Source: Fictibacillus nanhaiensis
GTDB lineage: Bacteria > Bacillota > Bacilli > Bacillales > Fictibacillaceae
Reading direction: 5' to 3'
NCBI GenBank assembly: GCA_016401345.1
Contig: JAEACG010000008.1
Location: forward strand, 1-64,000
DNA: 64,000 bases
Shown here one piece after another: positions 17,893 to 26,807 of this stretch (its first letter is position 1; every line of letters starts with the position of its first letter). The position numbers and the translations under genes were made by a program. The notes under the pieces are model-generated. The model was not told the origin of the DNA, did not search any database, and saw only the letters and a program-made list of their open reading frames with translations.

Positions 17893-18936
17893 TTAATTTT
17901 GATTTTCACTATAGTCAGTTGCTTCAGATTCACTCGCGTCTGACTCTGTGTTTGTTGTTTCTGTAGCAGAAACTTCTTGTCCTAATTGCATTTTTAACTC
18001 ATTTTGAAGATTCGCTAAACCTTCTTCAGTCGGTACAAAATAGTAAACACCATTAATTGTATCGTCTACACCTTCAAGGGTTAAGCTGTCAATTTTCTTA
18101 TTTCCATATTTATTCTTTAACGTGTACATCTCACGAACGGAAAGATTCGTCTCAACATTATCTCCAATGTGTTTAGCAATATCACTAAAGTTCAATAGCG
18201 TACTTACTGATGCACTTTCTTTGATCGCAGCTTGGATGACCTGTTTTTGTCTTTCGCTTCGTCCAAAGTCACCTCTAGGGTCTTGCTTTCTCATACGAAC
18301 ATAAGCAAGAGCTTCTTGACCGTTAAGAGTCATTTCGCCTTCTTTGAAATATATCTTATGTTTGTCAGATCCAGCTTCTCCATCACTTACTTCAGAGAAA
18401 TCAAATGGAACATCAACTGTAACTCCGCCAATTTCATCAATAACATCCTTGAACCCTTTAAAGTTCACCGTTGCGTAATAATCAATCGGAACATCTAACA
18501 AACCTTCTACCGTATCGATGGTTAGCTCTTTGCCACCATATACATGGGCATGATTAATTTTCGTTTGACCATGTCCTTCAATATCAACATACGTATCACG
18601 AGGGATACTTAGCATTTTGATTGAGTTTTTGTCAGGGTTAATTGAAGCAACCATTAACGAGTCTGTTCGCCCGTTTCCTCCACTCGAATAATCCTCAATT
18701 CCCATGATCAAAATGTTAATAGGGTCCTTGCCGATTGCAACAGACTCTTCACGAAGCTTAGAGTGTTCACCACGTTCTAAATCTGAAAACGAGTTATTGG
18801 CAGCCTGATAAACGTTGTAGAACAGAAAACCACCTATCCCTAATAGGATCAGAAAAAATACAGAACAACCTAATAACAAACGCTTTTTCTTACGTTTCTT
18901 TCTATTTCTGCGTATACTTCTATTGCGCTCATCCAT
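17893..18936 (-). CDS. LytR-CpsA-Psr wall-polymer ligase
   Basis: LCP enzyme (TagU/TagT type) that transfers glycopolymers from the lipid carrier to peptidoglycan. It has 347 residues: a very basic cytosolic start (RRNRKKRKKKR), one membrane helix at about 20-42, and an extracytoplasmic catalytic domain with GRTDSLMVASI and SIPRDTYVDI arginine motifs and YVRMRKQDPRGDFGRSERQ. The Ser/Thr/Glu-rich tail is low complexity. It is opposite tagO and near two polymer clusters, so its polymer could be teichoic acid or either capsule-like polymer. Confidence 0.93.
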   Translation of the reverse strand: MDERNRSIRRNRKKRKKKRLLLGCSVFFLILLGIGGFLFYNVYQAANNSFSDLERGEHSKLREESVAIGKDPINILIMGIEDYSSGGNGRTDSLMVASINPDKNSIKMLSIPRDTYVDIEGHGQTKINHAHVYGGKELTIDTVEGLLDVPIDYYATVNFKGFKDVIDEIGGVTVDVPFDFSEVSDGEAGSDKHKIYFKEGEMTLNGQEALAYVRMRKQDPRGDFGRSERQKQVIQAAIKESASVSTLLNFSDIAKHIGDNVETNLSVREMYTLKNKYGNKKIDSLTLEGVDDTINGVYYFVPTEEGLANLQNELKMQLGQEVSATETTNTESDASESEATDYSENQN

Positions 18937-19093
18937 CTTAAACTCTCCATTTCTTTTCTAACAATGTGATTTCTAAGCTTCCTACTTTATCGTATAGCCT
19001 TTATAGCTTTTATTTTAACTAGGTGCATTACATACTATAATGAGATTACTATTGCTTGATTTAATTTCTATCTATATATTTGTATCAGGATAC

Positions 19094-19102
19094 ATTATAG
19101 CA
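19094..19102 (-). promoter_or_regulatory. Extended -10 promoter for the LCP gene
   Basis: TGC-TATAAT on the minus strand, about 160 bases before the lcp start, with no good -35. The 286-base gap also holds the upstream region of the rightward flippase gene. Confidence 0.5.
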
Positions 19103-19222
19103 CAAAAGACCTTGATAATAATTTACAAATTTTAATATAAAAAGACTATCTTTGACACGTTTCGACCCATCTTTTGTTTTTATAGTGGTTAAAACGCTGT
19201 AAAAATATGTTAGGAGCATAAA

Positions 19223-20662
19223 ATGTTATTAAAACACACGTTTATCTACTTCTTATCAAGAGGACTTCCAGGTCTAGTAAATTTCGCTGCAATTGCATTG
19301 TACACAAGGTTATTGTCACCTTCTGAATACGGAAAATACGCTCTTGTCCTTTCAGCCGTTGGCTTTGCTAGTACTGGTATTTTTCACTGGCTGCGACTTG
19401 GTTTGCTGCGTTTTGCACCGAAATATACGGAACAAGAAAATTTATTTCTAAGTTCAATATCGGCTGCCTTTCTATCTTTAGTAGGATTTTCTCTTATTTT
19501 ATTTACAGGGCCATTCTTTTACTTTGCAAGAACGGACGAATGGCAAGCACTTTGGTTGATCGGATTAGGATTGTTGCTTGTTCAAAACTTATTCGACATG
19601 GCCACAGAATACTTAAGATCTAAACTATCGTCTCTTCTTTACGGAATCATCACACTCGTGAAAACGGTTCTCTCTTTAGGAATTTCTTTCTTATTAATTA
19701 AGTGGGGTCTTGAAGCTAGCTCTATTCTTTGGGGTCTGATTATTGGAATGATTGTACCTTTAGTATATCTCCTTCCAAGGTATCTTAAAAAAATTAGATT
19801 GCATCATATTGATTGGGATTTGGTAAAGGAAGTATTTCGTTACGGAATGCCATTAGTCGCAACCTTATCGATGAACTATATCATCTTTAGTTCGGATCGC
19901 TTTATCATCGGCTACTTATTAGGAACAAAGAGTACGGGTCTCTATTCTGTAGGATACGACCTTGCGAAACAGATTCTAGTCCTGCTGATGATGATCGTGA
20001 ATTTAGCAGCTTATCCTCTAGTGATTAAAGCTCTTGAAACAGAAGGTGTTAAGGCTGCTCAAAAGCAGCTAGATCAAAACACCATCCTGCTTTTCTTTAT
20101 TGGTCTGCCTGCAACTGCAGGGCTCATTCTGCTAAGTCCTGATATTACATCTGTATTTTTAGGGGCAAGTTTTAGAGAAGCTGGAGGAGTTATCTTTTCA
20201 CTTATTTGTGTGGCTGTGTTTATTCAAAGCATTAAGACCTATTATTTTGACTTAGCATTCGAACTTGGTAAAAAGACGTTGTTTCAGATTTGGCCAGTCT
20301 TGATTGCTGGAGTTATTAATATCATTCTTAACTTCTTGCTGATTCCCCAATTCGGAATTAAAGGTTCAGCCTACGCGTCCATTATTGCTTATGTTGTTGC
20401 AATTATGATGAGCTGGTCGATCGGAAAGAAAGCATTTCCTTTAACTTTCCCTGGTCGTAATGTTGCAAAACTTTTTATTGCTACTTTCGGTATGGCTTTG
20501 TGTCTCTATCCGCTATATAACGTGAATGGAGTACTGTGGATGTTCTTAAAAGTAGGTATCGGGGGAATCGTATACGGATTGCTTGTTTACGTATTAAACG
20601 TAGCAAACTGCAGATCTCTGCTTCCTAAAGCATATAATAAATTCATAAAAAAGAGGGGCTGA
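19223..20662 (+). CDS. Polysaccharide flippase (Wzx/TuaB-like)
   Basis: MATE/MVF-superfamily oligosaccharide flippase, 479 residues, about 12-14 membrane helices. The N-terminus (SRGLPGLVNFAAIALYTRLL) and LLSPSEYGKYAL are typical of the polysaccharide synthesis transporter family. It faces the next genes (polymerase, initiating transferase, ugd) on the opposite strand but completes a Wzx/Wzy-type set with them, comparable to TuaB in the teichuronic acid operon. Confidence 0.88.
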   Translation: MLLKHTFIYFLSRGLPGLVNFAAIALYTRLLSPSEYGKYALVLSAVGFASTGIFHWLRLGLLRFAPKYTEQENLFLSSISAAFLSLVGFSLILFTGPFFYFARTDEWQALWLIGLGLLLVQNLFDMATEYLRSKLSSLLYGIITLVKTVLSLGISFLLIKWGLEASSILWGLIIGMIVPLVYLLPRYLKKIRLHHIDWDLVKEVFRYGMPLVATLSMNYIIFSSDRFIIGYLLGTKSTGLYSVGYDLAKQILVLLMMIVNLAAYPLVIKALETEGVKAAQKQLDQNTILLFFIGLPATAGLILLSPDITSVFLGASFREAGGVIFSLICVAVFIQSIKTYYFDLAFELGKKTLFQIWPVLIAGVINIILNFLLIPQFGIKGSAYASIIAYVVAIMMSWSIGKKAFPLTFPGRNVAKLFIATFGMALCLYPLYNVNGVLWMFLKVGIGGIVYGLLVYVLNVANCRSLLPKAYNKFIKKRG

Positions 20663-20682
20663 CCATTATGGTACAGCCCCTT
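20653..20682. terminator. Convergent terminator
   Basis: GGGGCTG/CAGCCCC arms with an inner ACCAT/ATGGT stem, between two converging genes. The T-tract is short in the plus direction. Confidence 0.75.
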
Positions 20683-20692
20683 CTTACTATTC

Positions 20693-22054
20693 TTAAACCT
20701 TTTCTTGCTTTTTGAGTGATAAGAGATGGATTAGAATGAACAAGATAATAAACAGCATCCAAAAGCGCGGTGACGTAAAATCTGCTCTGTATAGCGATGT
20801 GATACTTAGATGCAATGTGATTAAGAAGCCTACTTGAGCATATTTCCCTTCATTTCTCCGTTTAAAGAAGTACCACAAAAAGTAACCAATCAATACTAAT
20901 GACAATATAAATCCAACCATACCATGCTCGTAAAGTACGTCGATGTAGACATTATTGGATGTCACGTATACTTTATGTATATCATCTGGGAAGTATTGTG
21001 TGATATTTAAATATTTGAACGAACCTGGTCCCATACCGAACAGCACCTGGAAAAAGGTTTGAGCATGATGAACGATCCAAACAAAAGGCATGAGCAGCAA
21101 GAAGAGTCTTTCGTGTTCTTGCATATCAAACACGGTATCAAGTCTTCCGATGACCGGCCCTACGAACTCTAACAGAAGATTCATATTCACTAGACCTACT
21201 AAGATAATAAGTCCAACCAATGCGGCTAACGCGTACAAAACCTTTTTCTTAAAAGGATTGTGTGTCGTGAAGATCAATAACAGGAATCCGCACGCTACTA
21301 AAAAGAAGTTCAAATACCCTCCCAACGAGAATGAGAACAATAGTATAAAGAGTGCAGGCAAGAAACTCCATAGAACATATTTTTTGAGCGAACTGAAAAC
21401 GAGTGCACCGATCAATAAACCATCAATAACGAATGGCACCATATAACTTGGTTCGGATGCAAACGAGGTAAGTCGAAAATCAAAAAATAATTTTGCTCCC
21501 CCACCTACACTATGAACATAAGAGCGAGTCTGCATATCAAACATTGGAACTCCAACAGTTAAATGAAGAAGCTGCCAAAACCCGATAAACAAGAGAAATG
21601 AAACGGCAATCCAATACGTTAGTATATATTTATGTAATCGTTCGGCATTCATTTTATGGATTAATGGTACTAGACTGATAAGTAAGACAAAGAATAGTCC
21701 AAAGTTAATAATACGAGCAGGAAAATCGCCTTTAAAGTATTCACTATAAGGATAGCCATCTATCGTTAAGAAATTATAAACAGCGCTTAAAGTAGATAAT
21801 AAAACCGGCAGAAAAAAGCAGATCAATACAACTAACAAATTCTTATCTATTTTCTGATTGAACACGAGTGGTAATTTTGAAGTGGTTTTTATGTAATACA
21901 CCATAAACGCTACGGAAATGATAAGCGTCAATAATACAGATGCTGGTATAGGTCCAGTTAGTGCTCTAAAATCTTCTGATACGGAAAAAGGAATTAAGAA
22001 AATATAAAGATAAAAAATCCAGTCAATCCATTTGTCAAAGCTAGAAGTTTTCAT
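20693..22054 (-). CDS. O-antigen ligase/polymerase-like membrane protein (Wzy/TuaE-like)
   Basis: Polytopic protein of about 453 residues with 10-12 membrane helices and a large outside loop (about 175-215), ending LSLKKQEKV. Layout and the segment GMGPGSFKYLN...SNNVYIDVLYEHG are typical of the Wzy_C/O-antigen ligase family. The start is taken at MKTSSFDKW, which has AGAGGAT upstream; the frame stays open 24 codons further. It probably polymerises the repeat unit started by the transferase just upstream. Confidence 0.85.
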   Translation of the reverse strand: MKTSSFDKWIDWIFYLYIFLIPFSVSEDFRALTGPIPASVLLTLIISVAFMVYYIKTTSKLPLVFNQKIDKNLLVVLICFFLPVLLSTLSAVYNFLTIDGYPYSEYFKGDFPARIINFGLFFVLLISLVPLIHKMNAERLHKYILTYWIAVSFLLFIGFWQLLHLTVGVPMFDMQTRSYVHSVGGGAKLFFDFRLTSFASEPSYMVPFVIDGLLIGALVFSSLKKYVLWSFLPALFILLFSFSLGGYLNFFLVACGFLLLIFTTHNPFKKKVLYALAALVGLIILVGLVNMNLLLEFVGPVIGRLDTVFDMQEHERLFLLLMPFVWIVHHAQTFFQVLFGMGPGSFKYLNITQYFPDDIHKVYVTSNNVYIDVLYEHGMVGFILSLVLIGYFLWYFFKRRNEGKYAQVGFLITLHLSITSLYRADFTSPRFWMLFIILFILIHLLSLKKQEKV

Positions 22055-22129
22055 AATGAATGATCCTCTCATAATAAATCTATCTCTATTGTAACGAAAA
22101 AAATGGAAATACATACATTTTTTCATGGA

Positions 22130-22162
22130 GAAAACGCTCCTATCTTGATGATAGAAGCGTTT
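22130..22162 (-). terminator. Hairpin between transferase and polymerase genes
   Basis: AAACGCT-CTATC/GATAG-AGCGTTT arms with one mismatch and a 5-base loop, then TTTTCT on the minus strand. It probably lowers read-through into the polymerase gene. Confidence 0.6.
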
Positions 22163-22173
22163 CTTTAAGCTGA

Positions 22174-22854
22174 TTATCTTGCACCGTCACCTGTAAATAC
22201 TACTCGAATAGTACTTAATAAAATTTTGATATCCATCGCTATGCTGATGTTACGGATGTAATACTTATCCAAGTGCAGCTTTTCTTTAGCAGAAATATCA
22301 TATCCACCATTCACTTGTGCCCATCCTGTTAATCCTGGTTTAACTAATAAGCGATCCTTGAAATCAGGAATATCTTTAGAGAACTCTTCTACAAACATTG
22401 GACGTTCAGGACGAGGTCCAACGAAACTCATGTCTCCGCGTAGCACATTAATCAACTGTGGAAGTTCATCAATACGAGTTGCTCGAATGAACTTACCTAC
22501 TTTAGTAACGCGTGAGTCGTTCTTTTGTGCCCATTGCGGACCGTTGCACTCTGCATCCGTATACATGGAACGCAGCTTAATTACATTGAACACCTTACCG
22601 TTGAGTCCACAGCGTTCTTGGAAATACAGTGCAGATCCTTTGGATTCTAATCGAATCGCTACCATTGTAATCAAAACAATGATTGCAGCTGGGATGCTTA
22701 ATAGTAAAACTGCCATTAAATCAATTAAACGTTTAGTAAAAAGAAACGTTGAGTCATTGATTTTAGAGTACTCTGCTATTTTATTTGTGTCAGCTTGTTG
22801 TGTATAGGAATTATAGTAATTATTTGTTTCAGCACGATTCATTGCCACTAACAT
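22174..22854 (-). CDS. Undecaprenyl-phosphate sugar phosphotransferase (TuaA/EpsL-like)
   Basis: Monotopic phosphoglycosyl transferase of 226 residues. A hydrophobic re-entrant helix (about 43-68) is followed by KLRSMYTDAE, TRIDELPQLINVLRGDMSFVGPRPERP and KPGLTGWAQVNGG, the family's catalytic signatures. It transfers a sugar-1-phosphate to undecaprenyl phosphate and starts repeat-unit assembly. The start is uncertain: GAGGTGA touches the first ATG, so GTG at codon 3 or ATG at codon 5 may be used. Confidence 0.93.
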   Translation of the reverse strand: MLVAMNRAETNNYYNSYTQQADTNKIAEYSKINDSTFLFTKRLIDLMAVLLLSIPAAIIVLITMVAIRLESKGSALYFQERCGLNGKVFNVIKLRSMYTDAECNGPQWAQKNDSRVTKVGKFIRATRIDELPQLINVLRGDMSFVGPRPERPMFVEEFSKDIPDFKDRLLVKPGLTGWAQVNGGYDISAKEKLHLDKYYIRNISIAMDIKILLSTIRVVFTGDGAR

Positions 22855-23168
22855 TCACCTCATAGTTTCTTTCAATGATGACTATATATAAACCATTTCA
22901 TATCATATCACACAACTTTCGTGTGTACATATGTTTTTTTTGTCAATTTTTTGTAACTCTTTCCTTGATCCTTTTCAAGGCGATACTCACTTTTTCGACT
23001 TTTTTCGAGTCTTTCTGGGTATACCTTGGTTGTGAATTTATTCCTTTACATACGATTCTTTACGACTGAAGTATAAATCCCCTGTTTATAAGGGATTCAA
23101 ACGCAAAGGTTTATTGGTTTTACAAATTCTTAATAAAACATGATGTCTTCAATTACATTGTTGCCTTG

Positions 23169-23279
23169 CTTTCCAGAGGTGATTGATACGCACTACAGAA
23201 TGCTCGCTTTCCATGAGGCTAACGGTTGAGGGCGCCTACCTCTTGCACATAGGTACGGCAACCTTAAGCCACTAGAAAG
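23169..23279. repeat. Imperfect inverted-repeat element
   Basis: Arms CTTTCCAGAGG (23169-23179) and CCACTAGAAAG (23269-23279) bound 111 bases that contain GCTCGCTTTCC, the complement of the GGAAAGCGAGC core found in the larger repeat. It may be a worn relative of that element. Confidence 0.45.
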
Positions 23280-23323
23280 TCTGTTGTTAGTTGCTTTAAT
23301 TTTTTTTAATTCCTTCTTTGACT

Positions 23324-23577
23324 GTTGATTGGAGTGGAGGGTGCGAGACTCCTGCGGGACAGGCGGGCTGTCCTAAAAGTGGAAGTGGCTCGTCCAGCCC
23401 CGACAAGCAAAAGGTGAATTGACAATGAAGGCGCTCTTTGCCTTTATGGTCCATTTAACTTTTGACCTCGAGGGGCTAGCCACTGCAACTAGACAGGTGA
23501 GACACTTATACGGAATCGTATGAATGTGGCTCACCGCCTGCCCCGCGGAAAGCGAGCAACCCGGAATGGAAATCAAC
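23324..23577. repeat. Composite Bacillaceae repeat with nested insertion
   Basis: The outer part matches the copy at 13623-13751 end to end (GTTGATT/AATCAAC termini, GTGCGAGACTCCTGCGGGAC, CCCCGCGGAAAGCGAGCAAC). It is interrupted by about 123 bases at roughly 23368-23490. The insert has its own inverted arms AGTGGCT (23384-23390)/AGCCACT (near 23477), with AGCCCC/GGGGCT inside, so it looks like a second kind of palindromic repeat that landed in the first. Confidence 0.8.
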
Positions 23578-23628
23578 TACTTTCGTCAAACAACTATGAA
23601 TACGAAAACAGCCCTAAGAAAAAAGCAT

Positions 23629-23666
23629 AAAAAAAGATGCTAATAAAGCTGAGCTTTACTAGCATC
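23629..23666 (-). terminator. Terminator of galU-ugd
   Basis: GATGCTAGTAAAGCT/AGCTTTATTAGCATC with one mismatch, followed by seven T on the minus strand. Confidence 0.88.
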
Positions 23667-23675
23667 TCGTTTCAT

Positions 23676-24977
23676 TTATTTGATTGTTGGACGACCGATT
23701 GAAGCATAATAGAAGCCGGAATTTTTCATATCATCTAACTTGTAGATGTTTCGGCCATCAATAATAATCGGTTCGTTAACTAATTCTTTTACTTTCGAAA
23801 GATCCATCTTTTTCACTTCATCCCACTCCGTTAAGATGATAACGGCATCACTATCTTTTACAGTTTCATAAAGATCTGTAGAATATTGCAGTCCTTCGAT
23901 CTCTTTTGCTGCGTTTTCATAAGCGATCGGATCATAAGCGATTACTTCTGCACCCTTGTTCTTAAAGTAAGGAATCAGGTCAATCGATGGCGCATAACGC
24001 ATATCGTCTGTATTTGGCTTGAACGCTAGTCCTAGTACAGCAAGTTTCTTACCTTCAAGATCAGGGTAGACTTCGTTCACTTTATCAGCAATTCTCATTC
24101 TTTGCTTTCCGTTAACTTCTTCTACAGCTTTAAGGATGCTTAGGTCTTCACCCACTTCTCTTCCGATGTGGATAAGAGCACTCGTATCTTTCGGGAAACA
24201 TGAACCACCGTATCCAATACCAGCTTGTAAGAAGTGCTTTCCGATTCTTTTATCAAGACCCATACCTTCAGCAACTTTTGTAACATCTGCTCCAAAATGT
24301 TCGCTTAGGTTCGCAATTTCATTAATGAAACTGATCTTCGTAGCTAGGAATGCATTGGAAGCATATTTAATCATCTCTGACGTCTCAACGTTTGTTACAA
24401 CGACCTCTGTGTTAAATGGCTCATGAAGCTTTGTAAGAACTTCTTCTGCTCGTTTAGACTCTACACCAATAACAGCACGATCCATATTCATTGTATCGTA
24501 TACCGCTGAACCTTCTCTGAGGAACTCTGGGTTAGAAGCTACATCAAATTCAAACTTACCGTGTGAGTACTCACTAATGATGCTCTTCACACGTTGTCCT
24601 GTACCTACTGGAACCGTACTTTTTGTAACGATTACTTTATAACCGTTTAAGTTTTCGCCGATCGAAACTGCAACATTTTCTACATATTCTAAGTTCGCTT
24701 CTCCGGATGGTGCCTGCGGAGTTCCAACAGCTATGATGACTACTTCTGCATCCTTCATACCTTCAGCTAAGTTCGTTGAAAATTGAAGACGTTCTTCTTC
24801 AATATTTTTCAAAACCAATTCCTTTAAGCCTGGCTCATAGATTGGGATGATTCCTTGTTTTAGGCGTTCGATCTTGCCTTCATCTAAATCGATACAGGTA
24901 ACTTTGTTTCCGATTTCACTAAAGCAAGTTCCTGATACTAGTCCGACATACCCTGTTCCTATAACACAAATATTCAT
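23676..24977 (-). CDS. ugd: UDP-glucose 6-dehydrogenase (TuaD/Ugd)
   Basis: Oxidises UDP-glucose to UDP-glucuronate with NAD+, the precursor for acidic wall or capsule polymers. It has 433 residues: N-terminal Rossmann MNICVIGTGYVGLVSG, KSTVPVGTG, NPEFLREGSA, and the catalytic cysteine in GIGYGGSCFPKD near residue 258, followed by the C-terminal UDP-binding domain. The start MNICVIG follows GGGGAGTGGAAG; an ATG eight codons earlier lies before that site. It directly follows galU, which supplies its substrate. Confidence 0.97.
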   Translation of the reverse strand: MNICVIGTGYVGLVSGTCFSEIGNKVTCIDLDEGKIERLKQGIIPIYEPGLKELVLKNIEEERLQFSTNLAEGMKDAEVVIIAVGTPQAPSGEANLEYVENVAVSIGENLNGYKVIVTKSTVPVGTGQRVKSIISEYSHGKFEFDVASNPEFLREGSAVYDTMNMDRAVIGVESKRAEEVLTKLHEPFNTEVVVTNVETSEMIKYASNAFLATKISFINEIANLSEHFGADVTKVAEGMGLDKRIGKHFLQAGIGYGGSCFPKDTSALIHIGREVGEDLSILKAVEEVNGKQRMRIADKVNEVYPDLEGKKLAVLGLAFKPNTDDMRYAPSIDLIPYFKNKGAEVIAYDPIAYENAAKEIEGLQYSTDLYETVKDSDAVIILTEWDEVKKMDLSKVKELVNEPIIIDGRNIYKLDDMKNSGFYYASIGRPTIK

Positions 24978-25001
24978 TCTTCCACTCCCCAAAATAAACA
25001 A

Positions 25002-25883
25002 TTATGAACGTTCTTTTACTACTTGTCTAAGCCAGTTTAATAATGGCTCTCCAATATCTTCTCTCTCTAAGGCGAATTCTACGGTCGCTTGAACAAAACC
25101 GTATTTATCCCCTATATCATAGCGTTTACCTTCAAACAGATATGCAAACACTTCTTGAATTCCATTTAATTCCTGCAACGCATCTGTAAGCTGAATCTCG
25201 TTCCCTTTACCAGGCTTTAAATGCTCAAGGATGTCTATGATCTCTGGCGTTAACACATATCTTCCCATAATAGCCAAGTTAGACGGCGCTTCTTCGATTG
25301 AAGGCTTCTCCACTAGGCTTTTTACTTTATATAGTCCGTTGCCAGAATTGAACGAGCTATCGTATTCAACAACTCCATATTTAGAAACATCTTTCGTCGG
25401 TACTTCTTGAACACCGATAACTGAAGAGTTACGTGCTTCAAATTCTTGAATAAGTTGTTTTAGACAAGGCTTTTGTGCGCGAACAATATCATCACCAAGC
25501 ATAACAGCAAATGGGTCATTACCGATAAATTTACGTGCGCACCAAATAGCATGTCCGAGCCCTTTTGGTTCTTTTTGACGAATATAGTGAATATCAGCCA
25601 TATTAGAGATTTTTTGAATACGAGCTAACTCTTCGTCCTTGCCTTTTTCTTTCAATGTTTCTTCAAGTTCAAGAGACTTATCAAAGTGGTCTTCGATCGC
25701 ACGCTTTCCTCTTCCCGTTACAATCAGGATGTCTTCGATACCTGCATCCACAGCTTCTTCAATAATGTATTGTATCGTTGGTGTATCCACGATTGGCAGC
25801 ATTTCTTTTGGTTGTGCTTTTGTTGCTGGCAAGAATCTTGTACCTAATCCTGCAGCGGGTATTATCGCTTTTTTTACTTTCAT
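25002..25883 (-). CDS. galU: UTP-glucose-1-phosphate uridylyltransferase
   Basis: GtaB/GalU makes UDP-glucose from glucose-1-phosphate and UTP. It has 293 residues; the nucleotide-binding [24 protein letters not shown] is at the N-terminus, VMLGDDIV near 130, and [19 protein letters not shown] near 190. It begins the galU-ugd unit and has an AGGAGTG site. Confidence 0.97.
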   Translation of the reverse strand: MKVKKAIIPAAGLGTRFLPATKAQPKEMLPIVDTPTIQYIIEEAVDAGIEDILIVTGRGKRAIEDHFDKSLELEETLKEKGKDEELARIQKISNMADIHYIRQKEPKGLGHAIWCARKFIGNDPFAVMLGDDIVRAQKPCLKQLIQEFEARNSSVIGVQEVPTKDVSKYGVVEYDSSFNSGNGLYKVKSLVEKPSIEEAPSNLAIMGRYVLTPEIIDILEHLKPGKGNEIQLTDALQELNGIQEVFAYLFEGKRYDIGDKYGFVQATVEFALEREDIGEPLLNWLRQVVKERS

Positions 25884-25939
25884 AATTTTTCACTCCTATT
25901 TTTAAAGGGTTCTATCTCTGATTTCATAGTAGTCGCCGA

Positions 25940-26692
25940 TTATCTTGATTTTTTGACAGCATTGTAGGCGTAATTTACGAAACACCATGCTGAGTAAGGT
26001 AAACTTAATTTTTCGATGTTTCTATAAACAGCCCATGTTTTTTTAGCAGCCTTTACTTTGTTGCTCGAAATCGATCCTTCTACTTTTCGATAGCAAGACA
26101 AAGGAACTTGTAAGCCGTATGCCGTATAGCCATCTTTAAGAATGGATAGCCACAATGCAAAATCTTGCCGAGTACGAATGTTTGGCATCTTATATTTTCC
26201 TATTTTTTCAATATTCACCATTACGGTAAGGCAGCCAATGATCGTATTTTTTAATAGGTCATGATACGTTAAAGAGGGAGGGACTTTTACCTCAATACCC
26301 GTTGGGGTGCCATCCTCACTGACGATATCGTAATTCGTATAAGAAAACACGTAATCGTTCTTTTCCATAAAACTTAATTGTTTTTCTAGCTTTTCAGGCT
26401 TCCAATAATCATCACTGTCTAAAAAAGCTATGTATTTTCCATTAGCATTTTCAATAGCCGTATTTCTTGCTACTGCCGCTCCTGAATTGGTCTCTAGCTG
26501 AATGAGCTTCACCCTAGGATCTTCTGAAGAAATTTGTTTGATGATCTCTACTGTACTGTCTTTCGAACAATCATCAACAATAAGCATCTCCCAGTTTTGA
26601 TGGGTCTGAGATTGTACGGAAGCTATTGTATGCTGAATAAATTTTTCTGCATTATATGATGGAGTGATTACACTCACTAATATTTCGTCCAA
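25940..26692 (-). CDS. GT2 glycosyltransferase (TuaG-like)
   Basis: GT-A inverting glycosyltransferase of 250 residues. It has VSVITPSYNAEKFI, the IVDDCSKD nucleotide-binding Asp pair and FLDSDDYW (DXD), then a TuaG-like C-terminus with RQDFALWLSIL. TTG at 26692 is preferred as start because GAGG lies nine bases before it; an earlier TTG at 26707 has no free ribosome site. It resembles TuaG of the B. subtilis teichuronic acid operon, which fits the ugd gene downstream. Confidence 0.9.
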   Translation of the reverse strand: MDEILVSVITPSYNAEKFIQHTIASVQSQTHQNWEMLIVDDCSKDSTVEIIKQISSEDPRVKLIQLETNSGAAVARNTAIENANGKYIAFLDSDDYWKPEKLEKQLSFMEKNDYVFSYTNYDIVSEDGTPTGIEVKVPPSLTYHDLLKNTIIGCLTVMVNIEKIGKYKMPNIRTRQDFALWLSILKDGYTAYGLQVPLSCYRKVEGSISSNKVKAAKKTWAVYRNIEKLSLPYSAWCFVNYAYNAVKKSR

Positions 26693-26773
26693 TTCCTTAC
26701 ACCTCAATTTTAATACGTTTATGGATATAAAGCATACTTATTATACCCCTCTACTCCAAAGGTTACAAACAAT

Positions 26774-26805
26774 CAAAAAAAGAGCGCTCCGAAGAGCAAC
26801 TCTTA
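26774..26805 (-). terminator. Terminator of the amidase gene
   Basis: AAGAG-TGCTC/GAGCG-CTCTT stem with one bulge and a TTCG loop, then seven T on the minus strand. Confidence 0.85.
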
Positions 26806-26807
26806 TT

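Larger units (their letters stand above)
22855..23675. other. 821-base intergenic region rich in repeats
   Basis: No gene is supported here. It holds the promoter region of the transferase gene, an AT-rich stretch (22890-23150), an imperfect inverted-repeat element (23169-23279), a composite copy of the Bacillaceae repeat (23324-23577) and the ugd terminator. Short open frames across the repeat have no ribosome site and no family resemblance. Confidence 0.75.

Noticed and set aside
19160-19200. TTGACA as promoter of the rightward flippase
   Set aside because: No -10 at 16-18 bases spacing.
23373-23576. Open frame across the composite repeat
   Set aside because: It lies in the palindromic repeat, has no ribosome site and no family resemblance.
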